Positions 36,140 through 44,787 of a stretch of 64,000 nucleotides of DNA are shown here, piece by piece. The notes under the pieces are model-generated. The model saw only the letters and a program-made list of their open reading frames with translations, was not told the origin of the DNA and made no database searches. The translations under genes and the position numbers were made by a program. The DNA lies in contig NZ_LIPG01000003.1 of NCBI RefSeq assembly GCF_001905505.1, positions 682,001-746,000 of the forward strand, read 5' to 3'. Each line of letters opens with the position of its first letter. Within the stretch, counting starts at the first letter, position 1. This DNA is from Streptomyces sp. CB02058 (GTDB lineage: Bacteria; Actinomycetota; Actinomycetes; Streptomycetales; Streptomycetaceae).

Positions 36140-36784
36140 TCAGGGAGCCGGGGGCAGCGCCGAGCGGCCGGTGGACGCGGCGCGCAGCCGCCCCAGGATG
36201 GCCCGGGCCGCCTTGGTGTAGCCGGGGTTGTTGTTGTGCAGCACGGACTCCGCGTTGGCCAGCTCCATGAACGCGATGAGTTCGAACGCCAGTTGCGAGA
36301 CATCCGTGTCCGCCGCGAGCTCGCCCCGCACCCGGGCCTCCTCGACGGTCTCCTCGACGAAGGTGACCCAGCCGGTCTGCGTGGAGGCCAGGGCGTCGTG
36401 CACCTTGCCCTCCCTGGAGTCGAACTCGGCGATCGTCGCGTAGAAGAAGCAGCCGCCGCTGAACACCCGGCGCTGTGAATAGGAGAGCCAGCTCTCGCAC
36501 ATCCGCCAGACGCGGTCCAGCCCCGGCGGCGCCGCTCTGGTCGGGGTCAGCACGTGCTCCACGAACACCGTCACGGCGGCACGCACCGTGGCGAGCTGCA
36601 ACTCCTCCTTGGAGCCGAACAGGGCGAACACCCCGCTCTTGCTCAGCTTCAGCTCCGTCGCCAGCCGGCCGAGCGACAGCCCCTCCAGCCCTTCGGTCGA
36701 GGCGACCTGGACCGCGCGCCCCAGCACCAGCTGCCTGGTCTGGTTCCCCCGCTCGATCCGTCCGTCCAGCCGCGCTCCACCCAT
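36140..36784 (-). CDS. TetR-family regulator
   Basis: 214 residues, ATG 36784 with GGAG upstream. DNA-binding part: LSLGRLATELKLSKSGVFALFGSKEELQLATV. The C-terminal half has RVFSGGCFFYATIAEFDSREGKVHDAL, typical of a YcdC/AcrR-type TetR_C subgroup. Divergent from the EamA transporter gene 223 bp away, which is its most likely target. Confidence 0.85.
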   Translation of the reverse strand: MGGARLDGRIERGNQTRQLVLGRAVQVASTEGLEGLSLGRLATELKLSKSGVFALFGSKEELQLATVRAAVTVFVEHVLTPTRAAPPGLDRVWRMCESWLSYSQRRVFSGGCFFYATIAEFDSREGKVHDALASTQTGWVTFVEETVEEARVRGELAADTDVSQLAFELIAFMELANAESVLHNNNPGYTKAARAILGRLRAASTGRSALPPAP

Positions 36785-37007
36785 GTGCCAACTCCGTGTT
36801 CCCGAGCGTCCCAAGACCGACATTCTAGGAGGAGCCGGCGCCCCCGGAGGACCGCTTCGGGCCGGGACGACCCCTGGGGGCGGACGGCCGGCCCAGCCTG
36901 CGGACAGAGGTTCCCGAGGGGGGTGTCCGTTCGGTACCGTGACCGCTTCCCGTGTGAGCCGGCGAGGTCTCCACATCGTTCCCGTTGTGGAGAACCAGGA
37001 GCACCAG

Positions 37008-37952
37008 ATGTCCGCTGCCGTCGTGCCCGCCCTCGCCCCGCCCCGCCGCGTGTGGGTCACCGATCTGCCGCTGCTGCTCGTCGCGGCCGTCTGGGGTGCC
37101 AGCTATCTCGCGGCCAAGGGCATCACCACCACGCACACCGTGATCGCCGTCCTCGTGCTCCGCTTCGCGATCGTGCTGCCCGCCCTGGCCGTCGCGGGGT
37201 GGCGCGGACTCCGGGCGCTCAGCGGGGCGCAGTGGCGGGGCGCGGGCCTGCTGGGGCTCGTACTCAGCGGGATCTTCCTGCTGGAGACGTACGGCGTCGT
37301 GCACACCTCGGCGACCAACGCCGGACTCATCATCAGCCTCACGATGATCTTCACCCCGCTGGCCGAGGCCGCCGTGACCCGGGTCCGGCCGTCCGGGGCC
37401 TTCCTCGCCGCCGCCGGGCTCTCCGTCCTCGGTGTGGTGCTCCTGACACAGGGCGGCGGATTCACCAGCCCTTCCGGCGGCGACCTCCTGATGCTGCTCG
37501 CGGCCCTCGCGCGCACGGTCCACGTCCTGGCGATGGCCCGTATCAAGGCGGTCCAGGACGCGGACTCGCTCTCCCTGACCACGGTGCAGCTCGGCAGCGC
37601 CGTCGCGGTCTTCGCCGTACTGGCCGCCGCCCCCGGCACCGGGCCCGCGCCCTGGAGGGTGGCGGCGGACTTCGGCGCCGCCGAGTGGGCCGGGCTGATC
37701 TTCCTCTCCGTCTTCTGCACGCTGTTCGCCTTCTTCGTGCAGATGTGGTCCGTGCGCCGCACCTCGCCCTCCCGGGTCAGCCTGCTCCTCGGCACGGAAC
37801 CGCTCTGGGCCGCAGCCGTCGGCATCGCGATCGGGGGTGAACGCCTCGGCGTCCTGGGGGTGGTGGGCGCGGTGCTGGTGCTGGCGGGCACCGCGTGGGG
37901 GCGCCGCCGTGCCGATGCCGAGCCGGGCCCCGACCGTCCTGCCTCCGCATGA
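37008..37952 (+). CDS. EamA/DMT-superfamily transporter
   Basis: 314 residues, ATG 37008 after CAGGAGC. Ten hydrophobic segments in two repeats of five; first segment includes LLLVAAVWGASYLAAKG, and the second repeat has FLSVFCTLFAFFVQMWSVRRTSPSRVSLLLGTEPLW, both classic for RhaT/EamA transporters. Probably a metabolite or drug efflux carrier. May be repressed by the divergent TetR. Confidence 0.88.
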   Translation: MSAAVVPALAPPRRVWVTDLPLLLVAAVWGASYLAAKGITTTHTVIAVLVLRFAIVLPALAVAGWRGLRALSGAQWRGAGLLGLVLSGIFLLETYGVVHTSATNAGLIISLTMIFTPLAEAAVTRVRPSGAFLAAAGLSVLGVVLLTQGGGFTSPSGGDLLMLLAALARTVHVLAMARIKAVQDADSLSLTTVQLGSAVAVFAVLAAAPGTGPAPWRVAADFGAAEWAGLIFLSVFCTLFAFFVQMWSVRRTSPSRVSLLLGTEPLWAAAVGIAIGGERLGVLGVVGAVLVLAGTAWGRRRADAEPGPDRPASA

Positions 37953-37995
37953 CAGCTGTCTCCTCCACGAGGACGAGGCCCGGACGTGAAGGGGC

Positions 37996-38022
37996 CCCTA
38001 GGCTGAAGCGGTCAGCCTAGGG
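37996..38022 (+). promoter_or_regulatory. Inverted repeat in the P450 leader
   Basis: CCCTAGGCTG (37996-38005) and CAGCCTAGGG (38013-38022), perfect 10-bp arms with a seven-base spacer, ending 14 bp before the P450 start. Could be a regulator-binding site or an upstream terminator for the EamA transcript. Confidence 0.45.
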
Positions 38023-38036
38023 ATGGGGGCGGGAGC

Positions 38037-39209
38037 ATGTCCGTGGTCGATCTGCGCGGAGCGGAGGACTTCAGCGCGAATCCGTACCCGTACTACGCGA
38101 AGATGCGCGCCGAGGGGCCCGTGCACGCGGTCCGCACCGACGACTTCGAGCGGATCTGGATGGTCGTCGGCTACGAGGAGGCCCGCGCCGCCCTCGCCGA
38201 CCAGCGGTTCAGCAAGGACTGGCGGACGACCGACCTCTGGTCGGCGCGGAGCAATCCGATCAACGCCAACATGCTGGAGATGGACGCCCCGCACCACACC
38301 CGGCTGCGCAAGCTCGTCGCACGCGAGTTCACCGCCCGGCGGATCGAGGCGCTCCGCCCGCGCGTCGAGGAGATCACCGCGGGCCTCCTCGACGCGATGG
38401 TGCCCGAGGGGAGCGCCGACCTCGTCGACGCGTTCGCCTTCCCGCTGCCGATGACGGTGATCTGCGAGCTCCTCGGCGTACCAGACATCGACCGTGAGGC
38501 CTTCCGCCTGCTGTCCAACGCGATCGTCGCCCCCGTCTCCCAGGAGGAGGAGGACGACGCGGTGCACAGGATGGGCGCCTATCTCGTCGAGCTGATCGAG
38601 GACAAGCGCCGCGCCCCGGGCGACGACCTGATGAGCGCCCTGATCCAGGCACGTGACGACGACGGCGACCGGCTCTCCCCGGACGAACTCATCGGCATGG
38701 CCTTCCTGCTCCTGGTCGCGGGCCACGAGACGACCGTGAACCTGATCGCCAACGGCGTCCGCGCGCTGCTCGACCACCCGGAGCAGCTGGCCCTGCTCCG
38801 CTCCCGGCCGGAGCTGATCGACGGCGCGGTCGAGGAGATGCTCCGCTACGACGGGCCCGTCGGGACGGCGACCTTCCGTTTCGCCCGTGAGTCCGTGGCC
38901 TTCGGCTCGGCCGTCATCCCCCGGGGCGAGGCCGTACTGGTCGCCCTCGGCTCGGGGGACCGCGACCCCGGTCGCTACCCGGACCCGGACACCTTCGACA
39001 TCCGGCGCGAGGCCCGGGGCCATCTGGCGTTCGGCCACGGCATCCACTTCTGCCTGGGCGCGCCACTGGCCCGCATGGAGGGCCGCATCGCGGTCCAGGC
39101 GCTGCTGGAGCGGTGCCCCGGCCTGGAGCGGGACCCGGACGGCGGCGAGCCCGACTGGCTGCCCGGCCTGCTGCTGCGGGGCGTCCGGCATCTGCCGGTG
39201 CGCTGGTGA
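38037..39209 (+). CDS. Cytochrome P450
   Basis: Haem monooxygenase, 390 residues, soluble actinobacterial class I size. ATG 38037 after GGGAGC. I-helix oxygen-binding motif AGHETT, ExxR in VEEMLRYDGP, and haem-cysteine loop FGHGIHFCLGAPLAR are complete. LEMDAPHHTRLRKLVAREFT is the common N-terminal block. A hotdog thioesterase gene follows after 15 bp, so the two are probably co-transcribed. No ferredoxin is encoded nearby. Substrate unknown. Confidence 0.93.
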   Translation: MSVVDLRGAEDFSANPYPYYAKMRAEGPVHAVRTDDFERIWMVVGYEEARAALADQRFSKDWRTTDLWSARSNPINANMLEMDAPHHTRLRKLVAREFTARRIEALRPRVEEITAGLLDAMVPEGSADLVDAFAFPLPMTVICELLGVPDIDREAFRLLSNAIVAPVSQEEEDDAVHRMGAYLVELIEDKRRAPGDDLMSALIQARDDDGDRLSPDELIGMAFLLLVAGHETTVNLIANGVRALLDHPEQLALLRSRPELIDGAVEEMLRYDGPVGTATFRFARESVAFGSAVIPRGEAVLVALGSGDRDPGRYPDPDTFDIRREARGHLAFGHGIHFCLGAPLARMEGRIAVQALLERCPGLERDPDGGEPDWLPGLLLRGVRHLPVRW

Positions 39210-39224
39210 GGTGGGACGGGCATC

Positions 39225-39644
39225 ATGAGCGACCTCTCCATCGACCAGGCACAGCAGGTCCTCGACAGCCAGCCCTTCAGCCGGCTCGTCGGCGCGCGGA
39301 TCACGGAATTCGGGGACGGCACGGCCGTACTCGAAGTCGGCGTACGCGAGGAGCTGACCCAGCAGAACGGCTTCCTGCACGGCGGTGTGCTGTCCTACGC
39401 CGCCGACAACGCGCTCACCTTCGCCGCCGGGACGACGCTCGGTCCGGCGGTCCTGACCGGCGGCTTCTCCATCCAGTACGTCCGCCCGGCGAGCGGCCGC
39501 ACCCTCACCGCCCGGGCCGAGGTGGTCCACACCGGCCGCAGGCAGGCGGTGGTGCGCTGCGAGCTGTTCACCGCCGACGACGAGGGCGCCGAGACCCTGT
39601 GCGCGGTGGCGCAGGGGACGGTGCTCTCCGCCCGGCCGGCCTGA
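39225..39644 (+). CDS. PaaI-like hotdog thioesterase
   Basis: 139 residues. LTQQNGFLHGGVLSYAADNALTFAAG carries the HGG motif of PaaI-type acyl-CoA thioesterases, and GGFSIQYVRPASGRTLTARAEVVHTGRRQAVVRCEL forms the hotdog sheet. Fifteen bases after the P450, suggesting that the P450 product or a byproduct is a CoA thioester. Convergent with the Gfo/Idh gene 22 bp away. Confidence 0.88.
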   Translation: MSDLSIDQAQQVLDSQPFSRLVGARITEFGDGTAVLEVGVREELTQQNGFLHGGVLSYAADNALTFAAGTTLGPAVLTGGFSIQYVRPASGRTLTARAEVVHTGRRQAVVRCELFTADDEGAETLCAVAQGTVLSARPA

Positions 39645-39666
39645 CGCCCCGTCCGGCGTACGGCGG

Positions 39667-40671
39667 TCAGGCCTCGGCGATCTCCGTGAGCCGCACCGGG
39701 CGTCGTTCCGCGCGCGACAGCTCGCACGCCTCGGCGATGCGCAGCGCGTGCAGCGCCTCCCGGCCGTCGCACGGGTTCGCCCGCTCGCCGCGTACGACGC
39801 CGAGGAACGCGTCCAGTTCGGCCTCGTACGCCGGGGCGAACCGCTCCAGGAACCCGGGCCACGGCTTGGCCGGCGCGGGCGGGCCCTGCGGTTCGGCGGA
39901 GGTGAGCGGCGTACGGTCGTCGAGGCCCACGGCGATCTGGTCGCGCTCACCCGCGAGCTCCATGCGTACGTCGTACCCCGCCCCGTTGCACCGGGTCGCC
40001 GTCGCCGTGGCGAGCGTGCCGTCGTCCAGGGTCAGCAGCGCGGCGGCCGTGTCCACGTCCCCGGCCGCCCGGAAGATCGCGGGGCCGGCGTCCGATCCGG
40101 TGGCGTACACCTCGCTCACCTCACGGCCCGTCACCCAGCGCAGGATGTCGAAGTCGTGCACGAGGCAGTCCCTGAACAGGCCGCCGGAGAGCGGCAGATA
40201 GGCGGCGGGCGGGGGAGCGGGGTCGGACGTCGCCGCCCGTACGGTGTGCAGCCGGCCCAGCGCTCCGCCGCGCACGGCGGCGCGCGCCGCGGCGTAACCG
40301 GCGTCGAACCGTCGCATGAACCCGAGCTGGAGTACCCCGCCCGCCCGCTCGACCTCGCGCAGCGCGCCGAGCGTGCCCGGCAGGTCCAGCGCGATCGGCT
40401 TCTCGCAGAAGACGGGCAGACCGGCCCCTGCCGCGCGGCCGATGAGCTCCGCGTGCGCCGAGGTCGCCGAGGCGATCACCACCGCGTCCACCCCTGCGGC
40501 GAGGACCTCGTCGGCGGAGGCGAGGGCGACGGCTCCCGTCCGCGCCGCGACCTGGGAGGCGCGGCCGGCGTCGGGGTCGGTCACCACCAGGGAATCGACT
40601 CCCGGATGGTGTGCCAGGACGCCCGCGTGGAAGGAACCGATCCGGCCCGTGCCGATGAGTCCGATGCGCAT
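39667..40671 (-). CDS. Gfo/Idh/MocA-family oxidoreductase (inositol dehydrogenase-like)
   Basis: 334 residues. ATG 40671 is chosen because the coding begins with the dinucleotide-binding MRIGLIGTGRIGSFHAGVL; the open frame extends further upstream but without homology. VFCEKPIALDLPGTL holds the catalytic lysine, and FRDCLVHDFDILRWVTG is the usual active-site helix. NAD(P)-dependent oxidation of a sugar or cyclitol is likely. It is divergent from a GntR gene whose operator lies in the shared promoter, so it may belong to the same sugar regulon. Confidence 0.88.
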   Translation of the reverse strand: MRIGLIGTGRIGSFHAGVLAHHPGVDSLVVTDPDAGRASQVAARTGAVALASADEVLAAGVDAVVIASATSAHAELIGRAAGAGLPVFCEKPIALDLPGTLGALREVERAGGVLQLGFMRRFDAGYAAARAAVRGGALGRLHTVRAATSDPAPPPAAYLPLSGGLFRDCLVHDFDILRWVTGREVSEVYATGSDAGPAIFRAAGDVDTAAALLTLDDGTLATATATRCNGAGYDVRMELAGERDQIAVGLDDRTPLTSAEPQGPPAPAKPWPGFLERFAPAYEAELDAFLGVVRGERANPCDGREALHALRIAEACELSRAERRPVRLTEIAEA

Positions 40672-40711
40672 GGACCCAACGTGCCGCCCTCCCGGCGCAC
40701 TGTCAACTATA

Positions 40712-40721
40712 TGTCCTGACA
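40712..40721. promoter_or_regulatory. TGTCCTGACA operator candidate (GntR/Gfo-Idh promoter)
   Basis: Near-perfect palindrome between divergent genes, 44 bp before the GntR start. Similar TGTTCGGACA lies before the sugar ABC operon (41557). The TATATG just upstream could be part of a -10 element. Confidence 0.5.
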
Positions 40722-40764
40722 AAGTGCAGGGTGCGGCGCGCCCGTACGCGGTACGCTCCCTGCC

Positions 40765-41526
40765 GTGCCCAAACCCGCCGCCGACTCCGCTGCCCTGGGG
40801 CTGGGCGTGGACCGCACCAGTCCTGTCCCGCTCTACTACCAGCTGGCCCAGCAGCTGGAGGCGGCCATCGAGCAGGGGCGGCTGGCGCCCGGCAGCCTCC
40901 TCGGCAACGAACTGGAGCTCGCCGCGCGGCTCGGACTCTCCCGGCCCACCGTCCGCCAGGCCATCCAGTCGCTGGTCGACAAGGGGCTGATGGTGCGCCG
41001 CAGGGGCGTCGGCACCCAGGTCGTGCACAGCCGCATCAAGCGGCCGCTCGAACTGAGCAGCCTCTACGACGATCTGGAGGCGGCCGGCCGGCACCCCGCC
41101 ACCCGGGTCCTGCGCAACACGCTCGAACCCGCCACGCCCGAGGTCGCCGCCGCGCTCGGCGTCGAGGAGGGCGCCGACGTCCATCTGGTGGAGCGCGTGC
41201 GGTACGCGCACGACGAGCCCATGGCGCTCCTGCGCAACCACCTCCCGCTCCAGCTGCTCGACCTCGGCACCGAGCGGCTGGAGACGACCGGCCTGTACCG
41301 GATGATGCGCGCCTCGGGGATCACCCTGCACAGCGCCCGCCAGTCCGTGGGGGCCAGGGCCGCGACCGCGGAGGAGGGCGAGCTGCTCGCCGAGCCCCCG
41401 GGAGCCCCGCTGCTGACGATGGAGCGGACCACCTTCGACGACGGCGGCCGGGCGGTCGAATTCGGCTCGCACGTCTACCGGGCCTCGCGGTACGCCTTCG
41501 AGTTCCAGCTGCTCGTGCGGCCCTGA
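40765..41526 (+). CDS. GntR/HutC-family regulator of the sugar ABC operon
   Basis: 253 residues, GTG 40765 without a clear Shine-Dalgarno. N-terminal winged helix contains LGNELELAARLGLSRPTVRQAIQSLVDKGLMVRRRG; the C-terminal UTRA domain ends RASRYAFEFQLLVRP. It lies between the divergent Gfo/Idh gene and the ABC importer operon, with matching palindromes at both promoters, and probably represses both in the absence of a sugar or sugar phosphate. Confidence 0.88.
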   Translation: MPKPAADSAALGLGVDRTSPVPLYYQLAQQLEAAIEQGRLAPGSLLGNELELAARLGLSRPTVRQAIQSLVDKGLMVRRRGVGTQVVHSRIKRPLELSSLYDDLEAAGRHPATRVLRNTLEPATPEVAAALGVEEGADVHLVERVRYAHDEPMALLRNHLPLQLLDLGTERLETTGLYRMMRASGITLHSARQSVGARAATAEEGELLAEPPGAPLLTMERTTFDDGGRAVEFGSHVYRASRYAFEFQLLVRP

Positions 41527-41556
41527 GGAAACCGGATGGCGAGCCTCCGGTCCGTA

Positions 41557-41600
41557 TGTTCGGACAAAAGTGTTGACGCGGTCATGCTAGGTCGTTAGAA
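41557..41600 (+). promoter_or_regulatory. Operator and promoter of the sugar ABC operon
   Basis: TGTTCGGACA (41557-41566) is related to the TGTCCTGACA site at 40712. Seven bases later TTGACG (41573-41578) and, after 16 bases, TTAGAA (41595-41600) make a plausible vegetative promoter. The binding-protein start is at 41739, giving a leader of about 130 nt with no other feature seen. Confidence 0.5.
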
Positions 41601-41738
41601 CGACGGAAGGGCGCGGCCCGCGCCCCTGCCGGGCATGGCGGGACCGGGCTCGGGGATACTTGGCCCGCCGGGCGGCGAGTCCGCTCCCCCCGGCCTCACC
41701 AGGCAGCACAACGAGCAGCACTAGAAGGGCACGGCGTC

Positions 41739-42752
41739 GTGGCAAGGGTTCGGACAGGGGTACGCGCGATGGGCGCCGTGCTGGCAGCGGTACTGGCGGC
41801 CTCCCTCGCGGGATGCAGCAGCACCGGCGGCAAGCGGGCGGAGGAGCGCGCCGCCCAGCAGGCCGCCGAGGGCCGGTCCGCGGTGAACACGCCCCGCTGG
41901 ACGTTCGCCATGGTCACCCACTCGGGTGATGGCGACACCTTCTGGGACATCGTCCAGAAGGGTGCCAAGCAGGCGGCCCAGAAGGACAACATCAACTTCC
42001 TGTACTCGCACAACGACGAGGGCCAGCAGCAGGCCGAGCTCGTCCAGACCGCGATCGACAAGAAGGTCGACGGCCTGATCGTCTCCCTCGCCAAGCCCGA
42101 CTCGATGAAGGCCGTCGTGGCCAAGGCCGTCAAGGCCGGCATCCCCGTCATCACGGTGAACTCCGGCTCCGCCGAGTCCAAGGCGTTCGGCGCGCTCACC
42201 CACATCGGCCAGGACGAGTCCATCGCGGGCGAGGCCGTCGGCGACGAGCTGAACGCGCGGAAGCGCGAGAAGGTGCTCTGCGTCCTGCACGAGCAGGGCA
42301 ACGTCGGCCACGAGCAGCGCTGCGCCGGGGCGAAGAAGACCTTCGAGGGGACGATGCAGAACCTCTACGTCGACGGCACCAACATGCCCGACGTCCAGGC
42401 GTCCATCGAGGCCAAGCTCGACTCGGACAAGAGCATCGACGCGGTCGTCACCCTCGGCGCCCCCTTCGCCGCCGCCGCGGTCAAGGCGAAGAAGACCGCG
42501 GGGAGCAAGGCCGAGATCGACACCTTCGACCTCAACGCGAGCGTCGCCACCCAGCTCCAGGACAAGACCCTCGGCTTCGCCGTCGACCAGCAGCCCTACC
42601 TCCAGGGGTACGAGGCCGTCGACCTGCTCTGGCTCTACCGCTACAACCAGAACGTGCTCGGCGGCGGCCTGCCCGTCCTGACCGGACCGCAGGTCATCAC
42701 CGCCGACGACGCCGAAGCGCTCGCCGAGTACACGCAGCGGGGGACCCGATGA
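41739..42752 (+). CDS. Sugar-binding lipoprotein (RbsB-type)
   Basis: 337 residues, GTG 41739 after GAAGGG. Lipobox SLAGC, then a periplasmic-binding-protein fold of the ribose/galactose family: FAMVTHSGDGDTFWDIVQKGAKQAA, VDGLIVSLAKPDSMKAVVAKA, GIPVITVNSG and GFAVDQQPYLQGYEAVDLLWLYRYNQN. First gene of a three-gene importer operon with four-base overlaps. Substrate is probably a monosaccharide or cyclitol; the divergent dehydrogenase fits inositol-like sugars but is not proof. Confidence 0.9.
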   Translation: MARVRTGVRAMGAVLAAVLAASLAGCSSTGGKRAEERAAQQAAEGRSAVNTPRWTFAMVTHSGDGDTFWDIVQKGAKQAAQKDNINFLYSHNDEGQQQAELVQTAIDKKVDGLIVSLAKPDSMKAVVAKAVKAGIPVITVNSGSAESKAFGALTHIGQDESIAGEAVGDELNARKREKVLCVLHEQGNVGHEQRCAGAKKTFEGTMQNLYVDGTNMPDVQASIEAKLDSDKSIDAVVTLGAPFAAAAVKAKKTAGSKAEIDTFDLNASVATQLQDKTLGFAVDQQPYLQGYEAVDLLWLYRYNQNVLGGGLPVLTGPQVITADDAEALAEYTQRGTR

Positions 42753-43798
42753 CGGCGACCGGGCAACCGGTGGCGCCCCGCACCGACGAACGCCTGATGC
42801 GCACCTCCCCGCTGCGCAAGCTGCTCGGCCGCCCCGAGCTGGGTTCCGTCGTCGGGGCGGTGGCGGTCTTCCTCTTCTTCGCGATCGCCGCCGACAGCTT
42901 CCTCCAGGCCTCCAGCCTGGGCACGGTGCTCTACGCGGCCTCCACGATCGGGATCATGGCGGCGCCGGTCGCGCTGCTGATGATCGGCGGCGAGTTCGAC
43001 CTCTCCGCCGGTGTGATGGTGACCAGCTCCGCGCTGATCTCCTCGATGTTCAGCTACCAGATGACCGCCAACGTCTGGGTCGGCGTCTTCGTGTCGCTGC
43101 TGGTCACGCTGGGTTTCGGCGCGTTCAACGGCTTCATGCTGACCCGCACCAAGCTGCCCAGCTTCATCATCACGCTCGGCACGTTCCTGATGCTGACGGG
43201 CCTGAACCTCGGCTTCACCAAGCTGATCAGCGGCACCGTGTCGACCAAGACCATCGGCAACATGGAGGGCTTCGAGTCCGCCCGCAAGGTCTTCGCCTCG
43301 TACCTCACCATCGGTGACGTCGAGCTGAAGGTCACCATCCTGTGGTGGGCCGCGCTGGTCGCGGTCGCCACCTGGATCCTGATCCGCACCCGCTTCGGCA
43401 ACTGGATCTTCGCCGTCGGCGGCGAGGCCGACGCGGCCCGCGCGGTCGGCGTCCCGGTCATCCGCACCAGGATCGGCCTCTACCTCGGCGTCGCCTTCGC
43501 CGCCTGGGTCTCCGGGCAGCACCTGCTCTTCTCGTACGACGTGGTGCAGTCGGGCGAGGGCGTGGGCAACGAGCTGATCTACATCATCGCCGCCGTCATC
43601 GGCGGCTGCCTGATCACCGGGGGCTACGGCTCCGCGATCGGCTCGGCGGTCGGCGCGATCATCTTCGGCATGACCAGCAAGGGCATCGTGTACGCGGAGT
43701 GGAACCCCGACTGGTTCAAGTTCTTCCTCGGAGCGATGCTGCTCCTGGCCACCCTGCTCAACGCATGGGTACGCAAGCGCGCGGAGGCGACGAAATGA
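42749..43798 (+). CDS. Sugar ABC transporter permease (RbsC-type)
   Basis: 349 residues, ATG overlapping the previous stop (ATGA). Eight to ten hydrophobic segments with the RbsC landmarks [41 protein letters not shown], and near the end [21 protein letters not shown]. Forms the membrane pore for the adjacent binding protein and ATPase. Confidence 0.92.
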   Translation: MTATGQPVAPRTDERLMRTSPLRKLLGRPELGSVVGAVAVFLFFAIAADSFLQASSLGTVLYAASTIGIMAAPVALLMIGGEFDLSAGVMVTSSALISSMFSYQMTANVWVGVFVSLLVTLGFGAFNGFMLTRTKLPSFIITLGTFLMLTGLNLGFTKLISGTVSTKTIGNMEGFESARKVFASYLTIGDVELKVTILWWAALVAVATWILIRTRFGNWIFAVGGEADAARAVGVPVIRTRIGLYLGVAFAAWVSGQHLLFSYDVVQSGEGVGNELIYIIAAVIGGCLITGGYGSAIGSAVGAIIFGMTSKGIVYAEWNPDWFKFFLGAMLLLATLLNAWVRKRAEATK

Positions 43799-44655
43799 CG
43801 GCCACCCAGGCTCCGGCCCCCAGGGACACGGCCGGTCCGGCGCTCGTCGAGCTCGACGGCGTAGCCAAGTACTACGGCAACATCAAGGCCCTGGAGAACG
43901 TCTCGCTCGAGGTCCGCGCGGGGGAGATCTCCTGTGTCCTCGGCGACAACGGCGCCGGCAAGTCCACCCTCATCAAGATCATCGCGGGGTTGCACCGGCA
44001 CGACGCCGGTACCTTCCTGATCGAGGGCGAGGAGACCACGCTCGCCAATCCGCGCGACGCGCTCGACCGGGGCATCGCCACCGTCTACCAGGACCTGGCC
44101 GTCGTCCCGCTCATGCCGGTCTGGCGCAACTTCTTCCTCGGCTCGGAGCCGACGAAGGGAAGCGGCCCGTTCAAGCGGCTCGACGTACGGCTGATGCGGG
44201 AGACGACCCGTGCGGAGCTGCTGCGCATGGGCATCGACCTGCGCGACGTGGACCAGCCCATCGGCACCCTCTCCGGCGGTGAGCGCCAGTGCGTGGCCAT
44301 CGCCCGCGCCGTGTACTTCGGCGCCAAGGTCCTCGTCCTGGACGAGCCGACCGCGGCGCTCGGCGTCAAGCAGTCGGGCGTCGTGCTCAAGTACGTCGCC
44401 GCCGCCAGGGACGCCGGGCTGGGCGTGGTCCTCATCACGCACAATCCTCATCACGCCTATCTCGTGGGAGACCGTTTCGTGCTGCTGAAGCGTGGCGCGA
44501 TGTCCGGCAGCCACACCAAGGACGACGTCACCCTGGACGAACTGACGCGTCAGATGGCCGGTGGGAGCGAGCTCGACGAGCTCAGCCACGAGCTCGAACG
44601 AGCCCCGTCGCCGGACCACCTCGGTGGCCGTCCGGTCGGGGACGACACACCATAA
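43795..44655 (+). CDS. Sugar ABC transporter ATPase (single-domain)
   Basis: 286 residues with one nucleotide-binding domain, unlike the two-domain RbsA. Walker [14 protein letters not shown]-loop [15 protein letters not shown], signature [16 protein letters not shown], Walker [13 protein letters not shown] and H-loop ITHNP are complete; the protein presumably works as a homodimer. ATG overlaps the permease stop. A stable hairpin 17 bp after its stop ends the operon. Confidence 0.92.
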   Translation: MTATQAPAPRDTAGPALVELDGVAKYYGNIKALENVSLEVRAGEISCVLGDNGAGKSTLIKIIAGLHRHDAGTFLIEGEETTLANPRDALDRGIATVYQDLAVVPLMPVWRNFFLGSEPTKGSGPFKRLDVRLMRETTRAELLRMGIDLRDVDQPIGTLSGGERQCVAIARAVYFGAKVLVLDEPTAALGVKQSGVVLKYVAAARDAGLGVVLITHNPHHAYLVGDRFVLLKRGAMSGSHTKDDVTLDELTRQMAGGSELDELSHELERAPSPDHLGGRPVGDDTP

Positions 44656-44671
44656 GTCACGGTTTGTCCAC

Positions 44672-44707
44672 CGCGCCCCCGACCCGGAGACCGGTTCCGG
44701 GGGCGCG
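44672..44707 (+). terminator. Terminator of the sugar ABC operon
   Basis: 10-bp arms CGCGCCCCCG (44672-44681) and CGGGGGCGCG (44698-44707), with an inner CCGG/CCGG pairing in the 16-base loop. A second hairpin, CGGCGGAC / GTCCGCCG at 44727-44745, follows in the leader of the ROK gene. Confidence 0.7.
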
Positions 44708-44787
44708 GGAGTGGCAGAATCGTGCACGGCGGACGCCGTCCGCCGCCGGACCGACGACCGCCCGGCCCCCCGACCTGCGCAGGGACG

